A stretch of 64,000 nucleotides of DNA. Origin: Megalopta genalis. Its lineage: Eukaryota; Arthropoda; Insecta; Hymenoptera; Halictidae. Shown here in pieces: positions 21,902 to 32,022 of this stretch. A program made the position numbers and the translations under genes. Below the pieces are notes generated by a model, which searched no databases, was not told the origin of the DNA, and saw nothing but the letters and a program-made list of their open reading frames with translations. Position 1 is the stretch's first letter. Each line of letters begins with the position of its first letter. The stretch covers positions 1,564,001-1,628,000 of the forward strand of contig NW_027476110.1 of NCBI RefSeq assembly GCF_051020955.1, read 5' to 3'.

Positions 21902-22519
21902 TTATGAGACGATTCGACGAACGTGCAGCCGAACCGTGATTTCTTCGTTTCGAAAATCAATCAAACGTGCAGACTGGTCCACGATGCGAATCGTTAAATC
22001 TTCCATTGATCGTGTAACGATCAGCAGGTAAATGACTCGTGCCGGTGTTTCCGATATTTTATACTCCGGCGACATGTTAGGCGCGAATTCGTGTATCGTG
22101 TGAATCAGTTTCCCGTTATCGTACGAACCGGTGGTTACGTTGCATTCTATTCGAATAATATTCGTGTTAATGATATTCACGGAAGTGTGCGATACATGCC
22201 ACGTGTTCGGTGATAGAATGCGATTCCTAGAGAATCCTAGGATTGGACCCACGGTATCGGGTTTCGTAAAATCTATCTTATATGCGCTTTTAATTTCGCT
22301 TTTCATAGTATTGTTGATCGCTCGTAGGATCAGCGGATATTCTACATCGTTGTTATCTTTGGCTGGAGAAGGATACCGCGCGCTTATCTCACGCCTCAAG
22401 TAAGCGTTGATCGCCCCCAGTTCGTACGAGCCGTCCGGGATGTTTATCTCCTCACCCTCGTCGCCGAAAAAGAATTTATTGTCTCCGATTGTCGAAAAAG
22501 AAACTTTAGCCTCGGACAA
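21902..22519 (-). pseudogene. Candidate minor capsid (penton-like), C-terminal part
   Basis: The minus-strand ORF of about 205 codons has FFFGDEGEEINIPDGSYELG near its start, then IDFTKPDTVGPILGF, IIRIECNVTTGSYDNGKLIH and a C-terminus ending EEITVRLHVRRIVS. The pattern fits a conserved ORF of insect Polinton-like elements which I take to be the minor capsid/penton protein; that functional label is inference. The ORF's own first Met is not the real start: the N-terminal ~45 residues are at 28401-28253, separated by a 394-bp repeat and the copia nest. The C-terminal part itself has no stop or frameshift. Confidence 0.55.
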
Positions 22520-22637
22520 AAATTAATTTATAGTTTACTTAGGACTGAGATTCGAAAATATCAGATTACGTTTCCGCCGGTTCCGTCAACACGCACCGAC
22601 GGTGATGTAAACTGTATATCAAAGATACCGCTATACA
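22509..22637 (+). repeat. 394-bp TA-flanked repeat, copy 1 (first part)
   Basis: Starts GCCTCGGACAAAAATTAATT right after a TA in the minor-capsid gene and matches the first ~130 bp of the complete copy at 44069-44462. It is cut at 22637 by the CAGGGTGT inverted-repeat element. Confidence 0.75.
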
Positions 22638-23055
22638 GGGTGTTCGACGATTATTTTAACAGCCAAAAATGAGGGGTAGCTGAGGTCATTTGAAGTAACT
22701 TTTTCCTTTGCGAAAATGCAATCTGGGGCTTTGTTTACGAGTTATTAACGAAAAACACTGGCCAATGAGAGGTGACGATGCGAGGGAGAGGGTCCGCGAG
22801 AGAGTCCGCAGCACGAGGCTTTAACAGAAGGTCGGGACGGACTCGAGCCGCGTTCGAAGTATTGAACAAGTCACAAGGCGAGAACTTACCGGATTTTTTT
22901 ACTACATAACAGTGATATTTTTAAGAAAAACGCTGTTCACCTTTACTTTAGAACGTCTGAAGAATATTTACTAATTTTTCGGACCCGAAATAATATGAAG
23001 TTTAACCGTGGCAGCCGTTTTAATTTTCTGGTGTGCATGACACCTCGTGTGTACC
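22637..23055 (+). repeat. ~400-bp CAGGGTGT element end, forward copy
   Basis: Begins CAGGGTGTTC and matches, in reverse complement, 31651-32022 (shared landmarks: TTACGAGTTATTAACGAAAA region, GACGGACTCGAGCCGCG, GTGCATGACACCTC). It carries no ORF. It ends near GTACCA, where copia gag sequence begins abruptly. It is probably one terminus of a non-autonomous DNA element family. Confidence 0.75.
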
Positions 23056-25851
23056 ACTCAACTGGCTCTGCAAAAGAAATTACTGAGTATAAAATTGCAA
23101 AGTGATACCCCATTGATGAGACACTTCACGACATTTGATGGCCTAATCACTGAATTGAAAGCAGCTGGAGGAAAATTAGAAGAGATAGATGTAATTTCTC
23201 ATTTGTTATTAACACTTCCATCATCTTATGATGGAATGATAACAGCTATTGAAACTTTAGCTGAAGACAACTTAAGTATTGCATTCGTAAAAACCAGGCT
23301 ATTGGATCATGAGGTGAAGTTGTTAAATGAGAATGCCGATTCAAGTATAAAGATTCTCCGGGCAATTAAACAAAATAATAATAAAAGGAGATTCACTAAT
23401 CAAGACTTTCCTATAAAAACAAAAAACGTGGAAATTTTTAAATACGAAATAAAACGTCTACGAACATGAAGACAAAATGTTACCAGTGTGGAAGAAAAGG
23501 ACATATAAAGAAGGATTGTTACTACCACAAGAGAACCATGGACTATAAAAATAGCGAAAACAGGAGAACATTACAAACAGTGCAGTGTGTGCAGCAAAAT
23601 ACAAATGCTGCAAATACAGATGGATTTGCATTCATGGCAGGATATGTGGAATGCACTGAAGATAGAAGAGAACGGGTTTAATTTTTATTGGATTCAGGAG
23701 CGTCCGACCATATTATCAATAGGGTAGACTTAGCAAAACGAGGAGCTGAAGACACCGATCAGGATATCAGTGACAAAATCTGGAAAATACATCATGGCAA
23801 CAAAAAGGGACACACTGGAAGTACTCAGTGACACAGGAGTCGCAGGAGAATTGAAGGACGTCCTATATTCGCCGGAAGTACCATATAACTTGCTCTCTGT
23901 ATCAAAGATGCAAAGTATGGGTAATACGATTGTATTTGATAAACAAGGTGTACAGATTTTTAAATCCGGTAAGGTGATCATCAGGGGTAAGTCCTCGAAC
24001 AATCTTGTTACAATAGATTTTAAAATAAAGCATGAACAAGTAAACTCAGTCCAAATGTACAGTATTATCAAAGGTAATTTTGAACTATGGCATGAACGCT
24101 TGGGACATATTGAAAAAAGTAAATTCTTAGAGTTAAGAAATAAAGGAATGATTAGCGATGTCGAATTGGTAAATAAAATAATACCTAATAATAACTTATG
24201 CGAAGCTTGCGTTAATGGAAAACAAGCACGATTGCCGTTTAAAAAGGAAAAAGATAAAGATCATGTAAAAAGACCTTTGTTTATAGTACATACGGACGTG
24301 TGCGGTCCAATCACTACTTCCACAAATAAAATATTTAAGAATATTTGATTCTACACTATATGTGCATGATAAAACTAGTAAAACCAAATGTAACGAAAAG
24401 ACATGGAAAGGAATACTAGCAGGCTATGAAACAAACGGGTATAGAGTGTGGGACGTGAAAAGGAAAAGTATTTCGTTGTCAGGGATACAATATTTGACGA
24501 AGTTAATTTCCTAAAGTCAAGGCCGGTAGCAAATGTTAAAGAGATTAGTTGTGAAAAATCTCAAAATAAAATTGAAATTTCTGACGTAATGTCAAACTCA
24601 ATAAAGGAATTAAAGAAATCTGATAATGGCAAACCAGATAGTTTAAGTTCGGAAAATATCGGAAATAAAACTGATGTTTCTGACGTAAAGTCAAAATCAG
24701 TGGGTGATCCTAGTAAGTCTGTTGATGGAAAAACAGATAAACTAGAGAGTATAAATTCAAACAGAATCAATGAAAAATTCCATAATGATAATATTGAAAT
24801 AACAGTAGATAGGTCTTCTTCTCAGAATAGTACAAATACAGATAGTACAAATAGCAGTAAAAGAATGTTATCAGAACCAAGAAGGAGTGATAGGATTAAA
24901 AGGAAACCGCACATTTCATATGATGAAGAGGACATGCCGATTGATTATATGATGTGTGCACAATCGGTAGTTTGTGAAACTCCTGCATCATATCAGGAAA
25001 CAAATAACAGAAATGATAGGGAACAATGGGAACAAGCTATTAGAGAAGAAATTAATTCTCTTATGGTGAATAAAACTTGGACATTAGTACCAAGTCCTAG
25101 CAATAGAAATATAATAAATTGTAAATGGGTATTTACGATAAAAGATGATGAATTTGTAAACCCATTAAGATATAAAGCTCGGCTGGTTGCAAAAGCGTTT
25201 AGCCAAAAGTATTTAGTAGATTATAATGAAACCTTTGCTCCGATTGCAAGGATTTCAAGTTTCAGATTTATAATTGCTTATGCTAATCAATTTAATTTAT
25301 TAATCCATCATATGGATGTAGAAACCGCATTTTTAAACGGTATATTAAAGGAGGAAATTTATATGAGAGTACCTGAGGGAATTGAAAACAAACAGAATCA
25401 AGTTTGTAAATTAAATAAAGCTTTGTATGGATTAAAACAAGCAGCAAGATGCTGGTTTGAAGAATTCGAAAAGGCTCTTAAAAAGATTTTCAGAATTCCC
25501 CAGTTGACCGTTGTACTTACATTTTAGATAAAGGAGATATTTCAAAAAATATCTATGTAGTTTTGTATGTCGATCATTTGGTAGTTGCGACAGCTAATAT
25601 CGTAAAGATGAATAATTTCAAAGACTACTTAATGAACAGGTAATGAACAGTTTCATTAGAATTGAAAGGAGTGGAGAAAATATAACTCTAGACCAAAGTA
25701 CTTATATTAGAAAAGTATTGAAGAAATTTAATATGGATAATTGTAAACCCATAAATACTCCACTTGAAAGTAAGCTTAATTATGAAGCCCTGAATTCAGA
25801 CGAACAATATGAGGCACCTTGTCGAAATGTTATTGGTTGTTTGATGTATAT

Positions 25852-26619
25852 TGTAACATACGAGGAATCTTCCCACGTATTTTTTATATTCCTTCCTGAA
25901 GGCATACGCCAGGCTGGCGGCAGCCAGTCGGGGGTGGATTTGTATATCTTGAGTCGAGTGCCTCCGAGGGGGTACGACGACGAACGTTCTGGAACCGGAC
26001 CACGTAGCAACACCGCCACTACCATTTTTCCCATAAAATTTTAGTATATAAAGGGCTCTAACGCGACCGGGAAGCGGGCTAGTTTCGTGACATTCGTTGA
26101 GACGGAAACATTAGCAAGATCGAGTTAAATTCTCTTTCAACCAAATCTCAGAGGTAACAGCCTAGAATCGAAAGCCCCCGCCGGCTCAGTGCGAAAAACT
26201 GAGAGCGCGTTTAGAGTCCACAAACACACACTCACACTTGTTAAACCCAGCGCGCAATAAATTAGTTTCTACCAGTTTTTTGGTTTCCACTTCAATTATT
26301 ACCATCTCCTGCTTCGAACCAGTAATAGGTAAGAACCCACCAAGGTATACCTCAACCGCTCGAGGTATATCCTTATTTCTTTTTAACAAAGTTACGAGGC
26401 ATCCTAACACCAATTCCTCCAACCACCTTATCCAAACCCCTTTGAAGGTAGCCACCCGTGTCGAAATAAATATTGACTGGTCTACGCACCTCATCCTAAC
26501 CTAAAAGGTAGCCACCCGTGTCGAAATAAACATCGGCTGGTCTACGCACCTCATCCAAAAAGATTCCAATTGCATGCAACCTCCGGCCACCCAAACTGCC
26601 TGGCCCTCGGCACGTAACA
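25852..26619 (+). mobile_element. Solo LTR inside copia reverse transcriptase, 768 bp
   Basis: TGTAACATAC ... CACGTAACA with an exact 4-bp duplication ATAT (25848-25851 and 26620-26623). Excising it plus one ATAT restores the copia pol frame across the junction. A 60-bp tandem duplication containing GTAGCCACCCGTGTCGAAAT covers 26447-26566, so AATAAA occurs twice (near 26464 and 26524). A fragment of the same LTR family is at 32440-32679. Confidence 0.9.
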
Positions 26620-26710
26620 ATATTATGATCTGTACGCGACCTGATCTATGTGTAACTGTGAGCATTTTGAGCAGATACACAAATAAAAGAAATAAGGAAT
26701 TATGGATTTG

Positions 26711-26755
26711 TACCCTGCTGTCTATCAAGATAACATCTTGATAGACAGCAGGGTA
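26711..26755. repeat. Perfect 21-bp-arm hairpin at a copia deletion junction
   Basis: TACCCTGCTGTCTATCAAGA (+T) at 26711-26731 and its exact complement at 26735-26755, with a 3-base loop AAC. It replaces a piece of copia pol: reading frame on the left ends in ELWIC and resumes on the right at DSDWDGNDTTGY, with the intervening ~20-30 residues of the family missing. Confidence 0.9.
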
Positions 26756-27085
26756 TGCTGATTCAGATTGGGATGGAAACGACACAACTGGTTATATATT
26801 TAAATTGTTCGAAAAATATACAATTAGTTGGAATACGAAAAAGCAATCATCAGTCGCGGTCTCTTCGACTGAGGCTGAATACATGGCTTTATTTAAAGCA
26901 GTTAAAGAAGCATTATGGTTAAAATCTTTAGCAACCAGTATCAAAGTAAATATATCAGAATCCATTGTAATCTATGAAGACAATAATGGTTGTATTAGTA
27001 TTGCAAACAACCCAACTAGTCACAAAAGATCAAAACATATCGATATTAAATATCACTTTGCCAGAGAGTAGGTAGAGAATAAAGT

Positions 27086-27722
27086 ACACTGGAGGTATGC
27101 CCCGCCTTTTCAATGCTGCGCCGAGTCCTAAGAAGGGAAGTTGGTCGCGACTTCGCTCTCTCCAGCTTAGTTGGGGCCATGCTGGAGAGCCCGAGAAAAT
27201 GGGCGGCAGCCATCGCCTTCTGCGAACAGGTAATGTTGCAGAAGGTGGCTGCCGAGCAGGGTCGCCGTGAGCGGGGGGTGCGGCGTGTGCGCCCACGCCT
27301 AGAGCCCCCCCCCCCCGAGCAGCTGAGAATAGGCGGGCGGCGGGTGTACCAGATTATGCTGGTTTAATTGCCCGCCGCCTGCCAACTGAAGATGTCCTCC
27401 CCATATTGGGAGTGACGAGGCGGTGTGGGGTGCGGTCCCCCGCACCGCCGAATCAAGATGATTCATGGGGGGTGGATAAATCTCCCCCCCGGGACGCGGC
27501 CGGCCACCGCCATTCCATCCTGGTGGCCGGCCAGGCGAGGAGGAGCCGCGGTTGTGTTCTTTGAGAGTTCCCGTGGCTCCCCCGCTAATCGCCAGCGCCC
27601 TAGGCCGCCGTGGGGGTTTTAGCGGGTCAAACCCCGCACTACCCCCGTCCCGTCCTTCGGGCGGGTCGGGAGTGTCTGACCAGCAGATTTCCTCCACGTT
27701 AATAAAAAAAAATAAATAAAAA
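27086..27722 (+). mobile_element. 5'-truncated R1-like non-LTR retrotransposon
   Basis: A GC-rich insertion in the copia 3' end with a 16-bp target duplication AGGTAGAGAATAAAGT (27070-27085 and 27723-27738) and an A-rich tail (27701-27722). The ORF at 27113-27367 has RDFALSSLVGAMLESPRKWA followed by AAIAFCEQVMLQKVAAEQGR and an RRER tail, which resembles the C-terminus of R1-clade ORF2 proteins. About 350 bp of GC-rich 3' UTR follows. A run of twelve C is at about 27306-27317. Confidence 0.88.
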
Positions 27723-27906
27723 AGGTAGAGAATAAAGTGGTAATATTAAAATATATTCCAACAGGTCATCAATTGGCAGATATGCTGACCAAGCCACTTC
27801 CAGGACAGAAGTTCATCCAAATGAGAGTTGGAATAGGCGTACAATAACAGAATTTTTTTCTCATTGTTCAATTAATATAAGAAATAAATGGTCTGGTCAG
27901 GTTTTT

Positions 27907-28250
27907 CTGGGGACTGATATTCGAAAATATCAGATTACATTTTTCGCCGGTTTCGTCAACGCGCACCGACGGTGATGTAAACTGTATATCAAAGATGCCG
28001 CCATACACCATCGCCGGTGTCGTTAGAACACATCGTGCTCTGACCGTTAGTGATCCCAGCACCGAGAATACAATGTAAGACGCGATGAATGACCGCCTCT
28101 GATTGTGTAGAAGACCACACCAAAAAAGGTATATAAGCAGGCGTCAGTTCGTACATATACCTTCTCTCAAATGAAAGTAAAAATAAAGCTGTTTAAGAAA
28201 TGGAATTAATATCATATTTATTTGAGAAATAATCCAAGCCAAAATCCCAA
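27907..28250 (+). repeat. 394-bp TA-flanked repeat, copy 1 (second part)
   Basis: Matches the complete repeat (44069-44462) from its position ~35 to its end, terminating AATCCCAA before a TA at 28251-28252. It overlaps the first part (22509-22637) by about 100 bp, so that segment is present twice on either side of the copia nest. It contains GGTATATAAG (28129-28138) followed by TCAGTTCG at 28143, a TATA-plus-initiator arrangement. Confidence 0.75.
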
Positions 28251-28252
28251 TA

Positions 28253-28401
28253 CCGATATTTGAACTGATGTTTGGTATTGTGTAATAAGTTTGCAAATCG
28301 AGCAGGCCCACTTCGTAATCGGCATTGTTGAGATCTATAGGCGGGAAGTACTTGGATGCTAACACGCTACTTCTTCCCGATAACGTGAGCGTGTATGACA
28401 T
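28253..28401 (-). pseudogene. Candidate minor capsid, N-terminal part
   Basis: Begins MSYTLTLSGRSSVLASKYFP at an ATG 28401 and runs through LDLQTYYTIPN before entering the 394-bp repeat. Together with 21902-22507 it forms one gene: deleting everything between the two TA dinucleotides (28251 and 22507) joins the halves in frame. It starts about 15 bp downstream of the end of the protease frame on the same strand, as expected for compactly packed Polinton genes. Confidence 0.6.
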
Positions 28402-28424
28402 CCTTGCGACGAACTATATCAGAG

Positions 28425-28953
28425 TTCCTCGCAGAAATTTCACACACAATTGTCCGCACACGCTTTCGTCGTAACTTTGATAAATCTTGTGATTGTACGT
28501 GATGGTCGGAAATAACGAATCAATTCGATCGGTGGTCGAAAATCTCCAAAACTATCGAAGTAACTGACTCGCGAATCATGTTTTATATACGCGACCCAGT
28601 GCGTTCCTGAACCATGACCGCTATCCAGATTCACTATTCCTCGTTCGTTTACCCATATTTGTTTCGGCAATTCATCGCGCATGAAAACTCCGCGAAAATG
28701 CGGTAATTTTTTACAGACGATTTTCAATTCTACGTCCGTCGTCGAGTTATCTTTTTTCCTTTCTTTTGACTTCTTTTTCTTCTTCATTCCTTTTCCACGT
28801 TTGTACGGCGCGAGATACACTCCGCGGCCCTCCATAGCGCGATTGTGTCGTCGCGCTTCTTCCAATTGTTTCTTCGCAGCTTTCGCATCGTTTATTGTTT
28901 TGATCACCCCAGCAGCGCCATCTGTCAACGCTTCCAAAGCTCCCAAAGCGGGT
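28425..28953 (-). pseudogene. Adenain-type cysteine protease, fused or adjacent maturation domain
   Basis: The minus-strand ORF (28946-28440) has two parts. The N-terminal ~65 residues (AAGVIKTINDAKAAKKQLEE, then RGVYLAPYKRGKGMKKKKKS) look like a capsid-maturation/pre-protein VI-like peptide. The remainder (LPHFRGVFMRDELPK, GSGTHWVAYIK, YFDSFG) is the adenain protease fold with the catalytic His and Asp/Asn region. The catalytic Cys motif CGQLC is present but in a shifted frame near 28455, so one frameshift (about 28495) breaks the gene. No ATG is found; the frame opens at TTG beside the breakpoint with the opposite-strand ATPase. The role would be cleavage of capsid precursors. Confidence 0.7.
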
Positions 28954-29547
28954 AAAACGAATGTTATGATTAGTCTGTTGGAGAGTCCGAATTGGCTGCG
29001 ATTCGCAAACTTGTACGTGTATTCGAAATCGCAGCGTCAACCATAGTATCAATACTTGAGCAACTTGTTCTCGTCCGTGGGGGATGTAGGTTATTTTGCC
29101 TACTCGGACAACGCGGACGTGATTCCTCAGGCAGATGCTCGGCCGAATTCGATATTTATCTTTGACGACGTTGCTTGCGACGAACAGGATGTCATGAGAG
29201 AATATTTCGCGATAGGCAGACATTCGCACATCGGTTGTTTCTATCTGTCGCAATCGTACGCGAGAATACCTAAACATTTGATTCGCGACAATGCAAATCT
29301 AGTGATTCTATTCAATCAAGATGTCACGAATCATATGAATACAGATATGTCGTTCGAAACGTTCAACGCACTTTGTACGAGGTATTGGCGAAACAAGTAC
29401 GGATTCCTTGTAATCGACAAAGACAGCCCTGCGAATCGTGGTCGTTACAGGCGCGGTTTAACGAATTTGTCGTACTGTGATCGGGGCTCATTTGGACTGC
29501 AAGAGTCGTTGAAGTCGCATCGTACCGCCCGATATGCGTCGGTCTAA
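28950..29547 (+). pseudogene. FtsK/HerA-type packaging ATPase, N-truncated
   Basis: The frame begins with AGKTNVMISLLESPN near 28947-28990, the tail of a Walker A (GKT) motif, has a stop near 29046, then continues (29056-29547) with the Walker B-like NSIFIFDDVAC, the GCFYLSQSYARIPKHLIRDN sensor region and a C-terminus around YGFLVIDKDSP. This is the arrangement of the viral genome-packaging ATPases of Polintons and adintoviruses. Everything upstream of GKT is missing, because the opposite-strand protease gene begins at the same place: a rearrangement breakpoint. One nonsense codon also interrupts it. Confidence 0.7.
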
Positions 29548-30842
29548 GGAAAACCGGCGAGCCGCGATCGCCAAAGAAATAGCCAAGACCAGTGATGTCA
29601 TACGTAAAAATAGTTTAGCTCTGAAGGTTGGGAAAATGAATACGGAGTCGAACATTGAGACGAATTTACGCCCGATCGAGGAGCCGTTGAAACAGCTGGT
29701 TCAAAATACAGCTACGGAAGCGAACGATAATATGCCGATAGCGGATCGGCCGTTGGATCCGTAAACGCAGTCGCTATTCTCTATGAAGAAAGTAGAGAGA
29801 AAATGGAACGAGAAGAAGAAGAGGAAGCATGACGAAGCAGCTTTAACGCCAAGGATGCATTTGAAGAAGAAAAAGAAAATATATTCCCCTGTCCTTACCA
29901 ACGATGACATCGGCTATGTGTTGTACGACGACGACGATGACGACGACGACAGTGGCAACAGTGACCTTAACGGGGCGGGTGGCAATAAGACGCACGAAAC
30001 GATACCTACGATACTTTCGGAGCAACAAGAGAAAGCTTTCGAATCGTCTCCAACGGCCACAGCATCGTTGGAATCATCGGTGCGAAACATTTTGAAAAGT
30101 CCTGAATCGCACCGCGACGAATAAGAACATTTGTTCAACAATCTTGGACCTTTAGCCAGCAAATACTTGCGCAATTCCTTTAGCGGACCACCGAAAAATT
30201 TGGACAACGTGTATGGAGTGTATTTTTATAATGACAAACTGATACTTGGAAACACCACGTTTGATGTTAAAAGCAACGACGATATCGTTATCAGGTCTCT
30301 ACGAATTGATATTCAAAAGAATACCCGACGAGAACCTGTACATCGAGGTCGATAAGGATATTTACAGAAACATTCTCATCGCTACGCGCGCGCATCAGCG
30401 AGGTAACCAAATGATGGGGAATAAGGGTTACAAGTACAAAACTATCGTAGGACCGATGTTTTCGACGTTGCGCGGAAAGGGTATACAAATTCCAACGATG
30501 ATGCGCGTAACCAACAATCCAATCGATTACGTGCATTGGGACGATCCGAACGAGCTGGTGTATCGTTTGATATTGCTGATGGCATCGAAAAATGCCGGGC
30601 CCACTGGTCACGACAACGAAATAATATCCGCAATCGAAGAACTTCGAAGAAGTCGGATTGATTATAAATTAAATCGTTCGATACTCGTTACTGCAGTAAT
30701 GAATGAAATGCCTGTTGATAAATTTAACAGGTGGTTCGATAGAACGAGTATTCGTTGGAATTGCTGCGAAACCAATCAAGCGATATCTGTGGACGAAAAT
30801 TGGAACGATAGATTTACAAATATTGAGTTGAAACATAGATGA
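29534..30842 (+). pseudogene. Conserved Polinton-associated ORF of unknown function
   Basis: One reading frame runs from ATG 29534 (MRRSKENRRAAIAKEIAKTS) to about 30290. It is interrupted by in-frame TAA at 29762 and 30122, and a small deletion/frameshift near 30290 moves it to another frame ending at 30842. Features in order: basic coiled N-terminus with IEEPLKQLV, a Lys-rich then poly-Asp linker, NLGPLASKYL, VYGVYFYNDKLILGN, GLYELIFKRIPDENLY, GNKGYKYKTIVGPMF and DYVHWDDPNELVYRL. From memory the same motifs occur in an unnamed ORF linked to Polinton-like capsid genes in arthropods; its function is unknown. It follows the ATPase with a 14-bp overlap. Confidence 0.6.
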
Positions 30843-30941
30843 AGAAGATAATGATTGAACCGAGAAACCTCGGTAGCATAAAGTTAAACGAAGAATTCGT
30901 TCATCTTTCGTTTTGAAGCGACCGCGGACCCGATAAAGCAA

Positions 30942-30960
30942 GAGAGAGAGAGAGAGAGAG
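30942..30960 (+). repeat. (AG)n microsatellite
   Basis: About 9.5 AG units directly upstream of the integrase start. The preceding 100 bp (30843-30941) show no gene. Confidence 0.85.
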
Positions 30961-30975
30961 GTGTCAGTGGTAATC

Positions 30976-31491
30976 ATGAGCGATGAGAAAGTAAACTTGG
31001 TGAACGAACTGCATGCTCCGGCGAGGCGTTTCTTCCCGCGCAGGCGAGTGATCGTGCGAGGACTCGACGATCTTGTAAGGGCCTTAATACATTCTCATGT
31101 TACACACAGACACTACGTCATCCGGAAGATAACCCACCCAAGATCCTGCACATGGCCCCGTCGCCGAATGTTCTGGAAGCACCAACCCCTGACAAAGACC
31201 GATATAAATACCAGTCTCCAACGCACCAAACCTCAGCCTTGACGAATCCTCCACCAGCTACGGAACTATTGTACTCGGTATAAACTATTGTAAATCGTAT
31301 AAAACTTGTATTATTTGTAATAAAGAGTTAGAGAGTTAGGCAACGGCTCAACTCCTTCTTTTTTTATACTTCTTGGTATTGCTTTACGTAACAATCTCTG
31401 GCAAGCCGACATCGTCGAGGTTCAACGATATGCTAGAGACAATAGAGGACATCGATACATTCTCACGATAATCGATAATAAGTCGATCTAA
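30976..31491 (+). pseudogene. Polinton-type retroviral-like integrase, 5' part, split by an LTR
   Basis: Starts at ATG 30976 with MSDEKVNLVNELHAPARRFF and VIVRGLDDL. It is then interrupted by a solo LTR (31074-31393) and resumes at 31394 with LWQADIVEVQRYARDNRGHR followed by YILTIID. LWQADIVE holds the first catalytic aspartate of the DDE core. The frame ends at a stop at 31489, and the rest of the catalytic core and chromodomain are absent. The integrase gene is normally near one end of a Polinton, so the element's right end probably lay close by. Confidence 0.75.
31074..31393 (+). mobile_element. Solo LTR in the integrase gene, 320 bp
   Basis: TGTAAGGGCC ... TTTACGTAACA with exact 4-bp duplication ATCT (31070-31073 and 31394-31397). 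Excision restores the integrase frame exactly. It contains a TATA-like GATATAAATA (near 31200) and AATAAA (near 31318). Confidence 0.88.
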
Positions 31492-31650
31492 TAAACAAAT
31501 CCTTTACGTTTCTTAATGCGATTATTTATTATTAAATCAGCTTTGCAAATCATTCGTTGAATTCTGTTCGGACACGGAATTATTTAAATTAAAATATCAT
31601 TTACGAACTTTGTTAATCTTCACTGTACACCTTGCATACAAATTTCATAT

Positions 31651-32022
31651 GGTACCCATGAGGTGTCATGCACACTAGAAAATTAAAATGGTAAATAATA
31701 TTCAGACGTTCTAAAATAAAGATGAACAGCTCTTTGTTTAAAAATATCACTTTCACATAGTAAAAAAAAATCCGGAAATTTCACGCTTCGTGACTTGTTC
31801 AGTACTTCGAACGCGGCTCGAGTCCGTCCGGACCTTCTGTCAAAGTCTCGTGCTGCGGGCTCTCGAACTTCGCGCCGTCACCTCCCATTGGTCAGTGTTT
31901 TTCGTTAATAACTCGTAAACAAAGCTGCAGATTACATTTTCGCGAAGGAAAAAGTTACTTAGAATGATCTCAGCTGCCCCACATTTCCGTATTGCGAGAC
32001 ATTTTTGGGACACCCTGTATAA
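31651..32022 (-). repeat. ~400-bp CAGGGTGT element end, reverse copy
   Basis: Reverse complement of 22637-23055, ending ACACCCTGTA at 32022. The two copies face each other across 8.6 kb. Between the integrase end (31491) and 31650 there is only AT-rich sequence with no gene seen. Confidence 0.75.

Larger units (their letters stand above)
23047..27846 (+). pseudogene. Ty1/copia retrotransposon, 5'-truncated and nested
   Basis: Order of remnants: Gag C-terminal half (23056-23465); zinc knuckle CYQCGRKGHIKKDCYYH (23481-23531); protease LLDSGASDHII (about 23682-23715) behind a stop; integrase zinc region WHERLGHIEKSKFLELRNKG to HTDVCGP (24090-24310); a deletion of the integrase catalytic core near 24345; reverse transcriptase (25000-25850, with KWVFTIKDD, ETFAPIARISSF, YGLKQAARCW); RNase H (26760-27068, SSTEAEYMAL); and the 3' end of pol (27739-27846, HQLADMLTKPLPGQKF). 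The reverse transcriptase YVDD box reads YVDH. Several frameshifts and stops are present. No copia LTR is visible at either end. Insertions inside it are listed separately. Confidence 0.92.

Noticed and set aside
22637..23046. 5' LTR of the copia element
   Set aside because: The related copy at 31651-32022 is inverted, not direct, and no copy exists at the 3' end of copia; it is a separate DNA-element repeat.
27299..27697. 132-codon minus-strand Pro/Gly-rich ORF
   Set aside because: Antisense by-product of the GC-rich R1-like 3' region.
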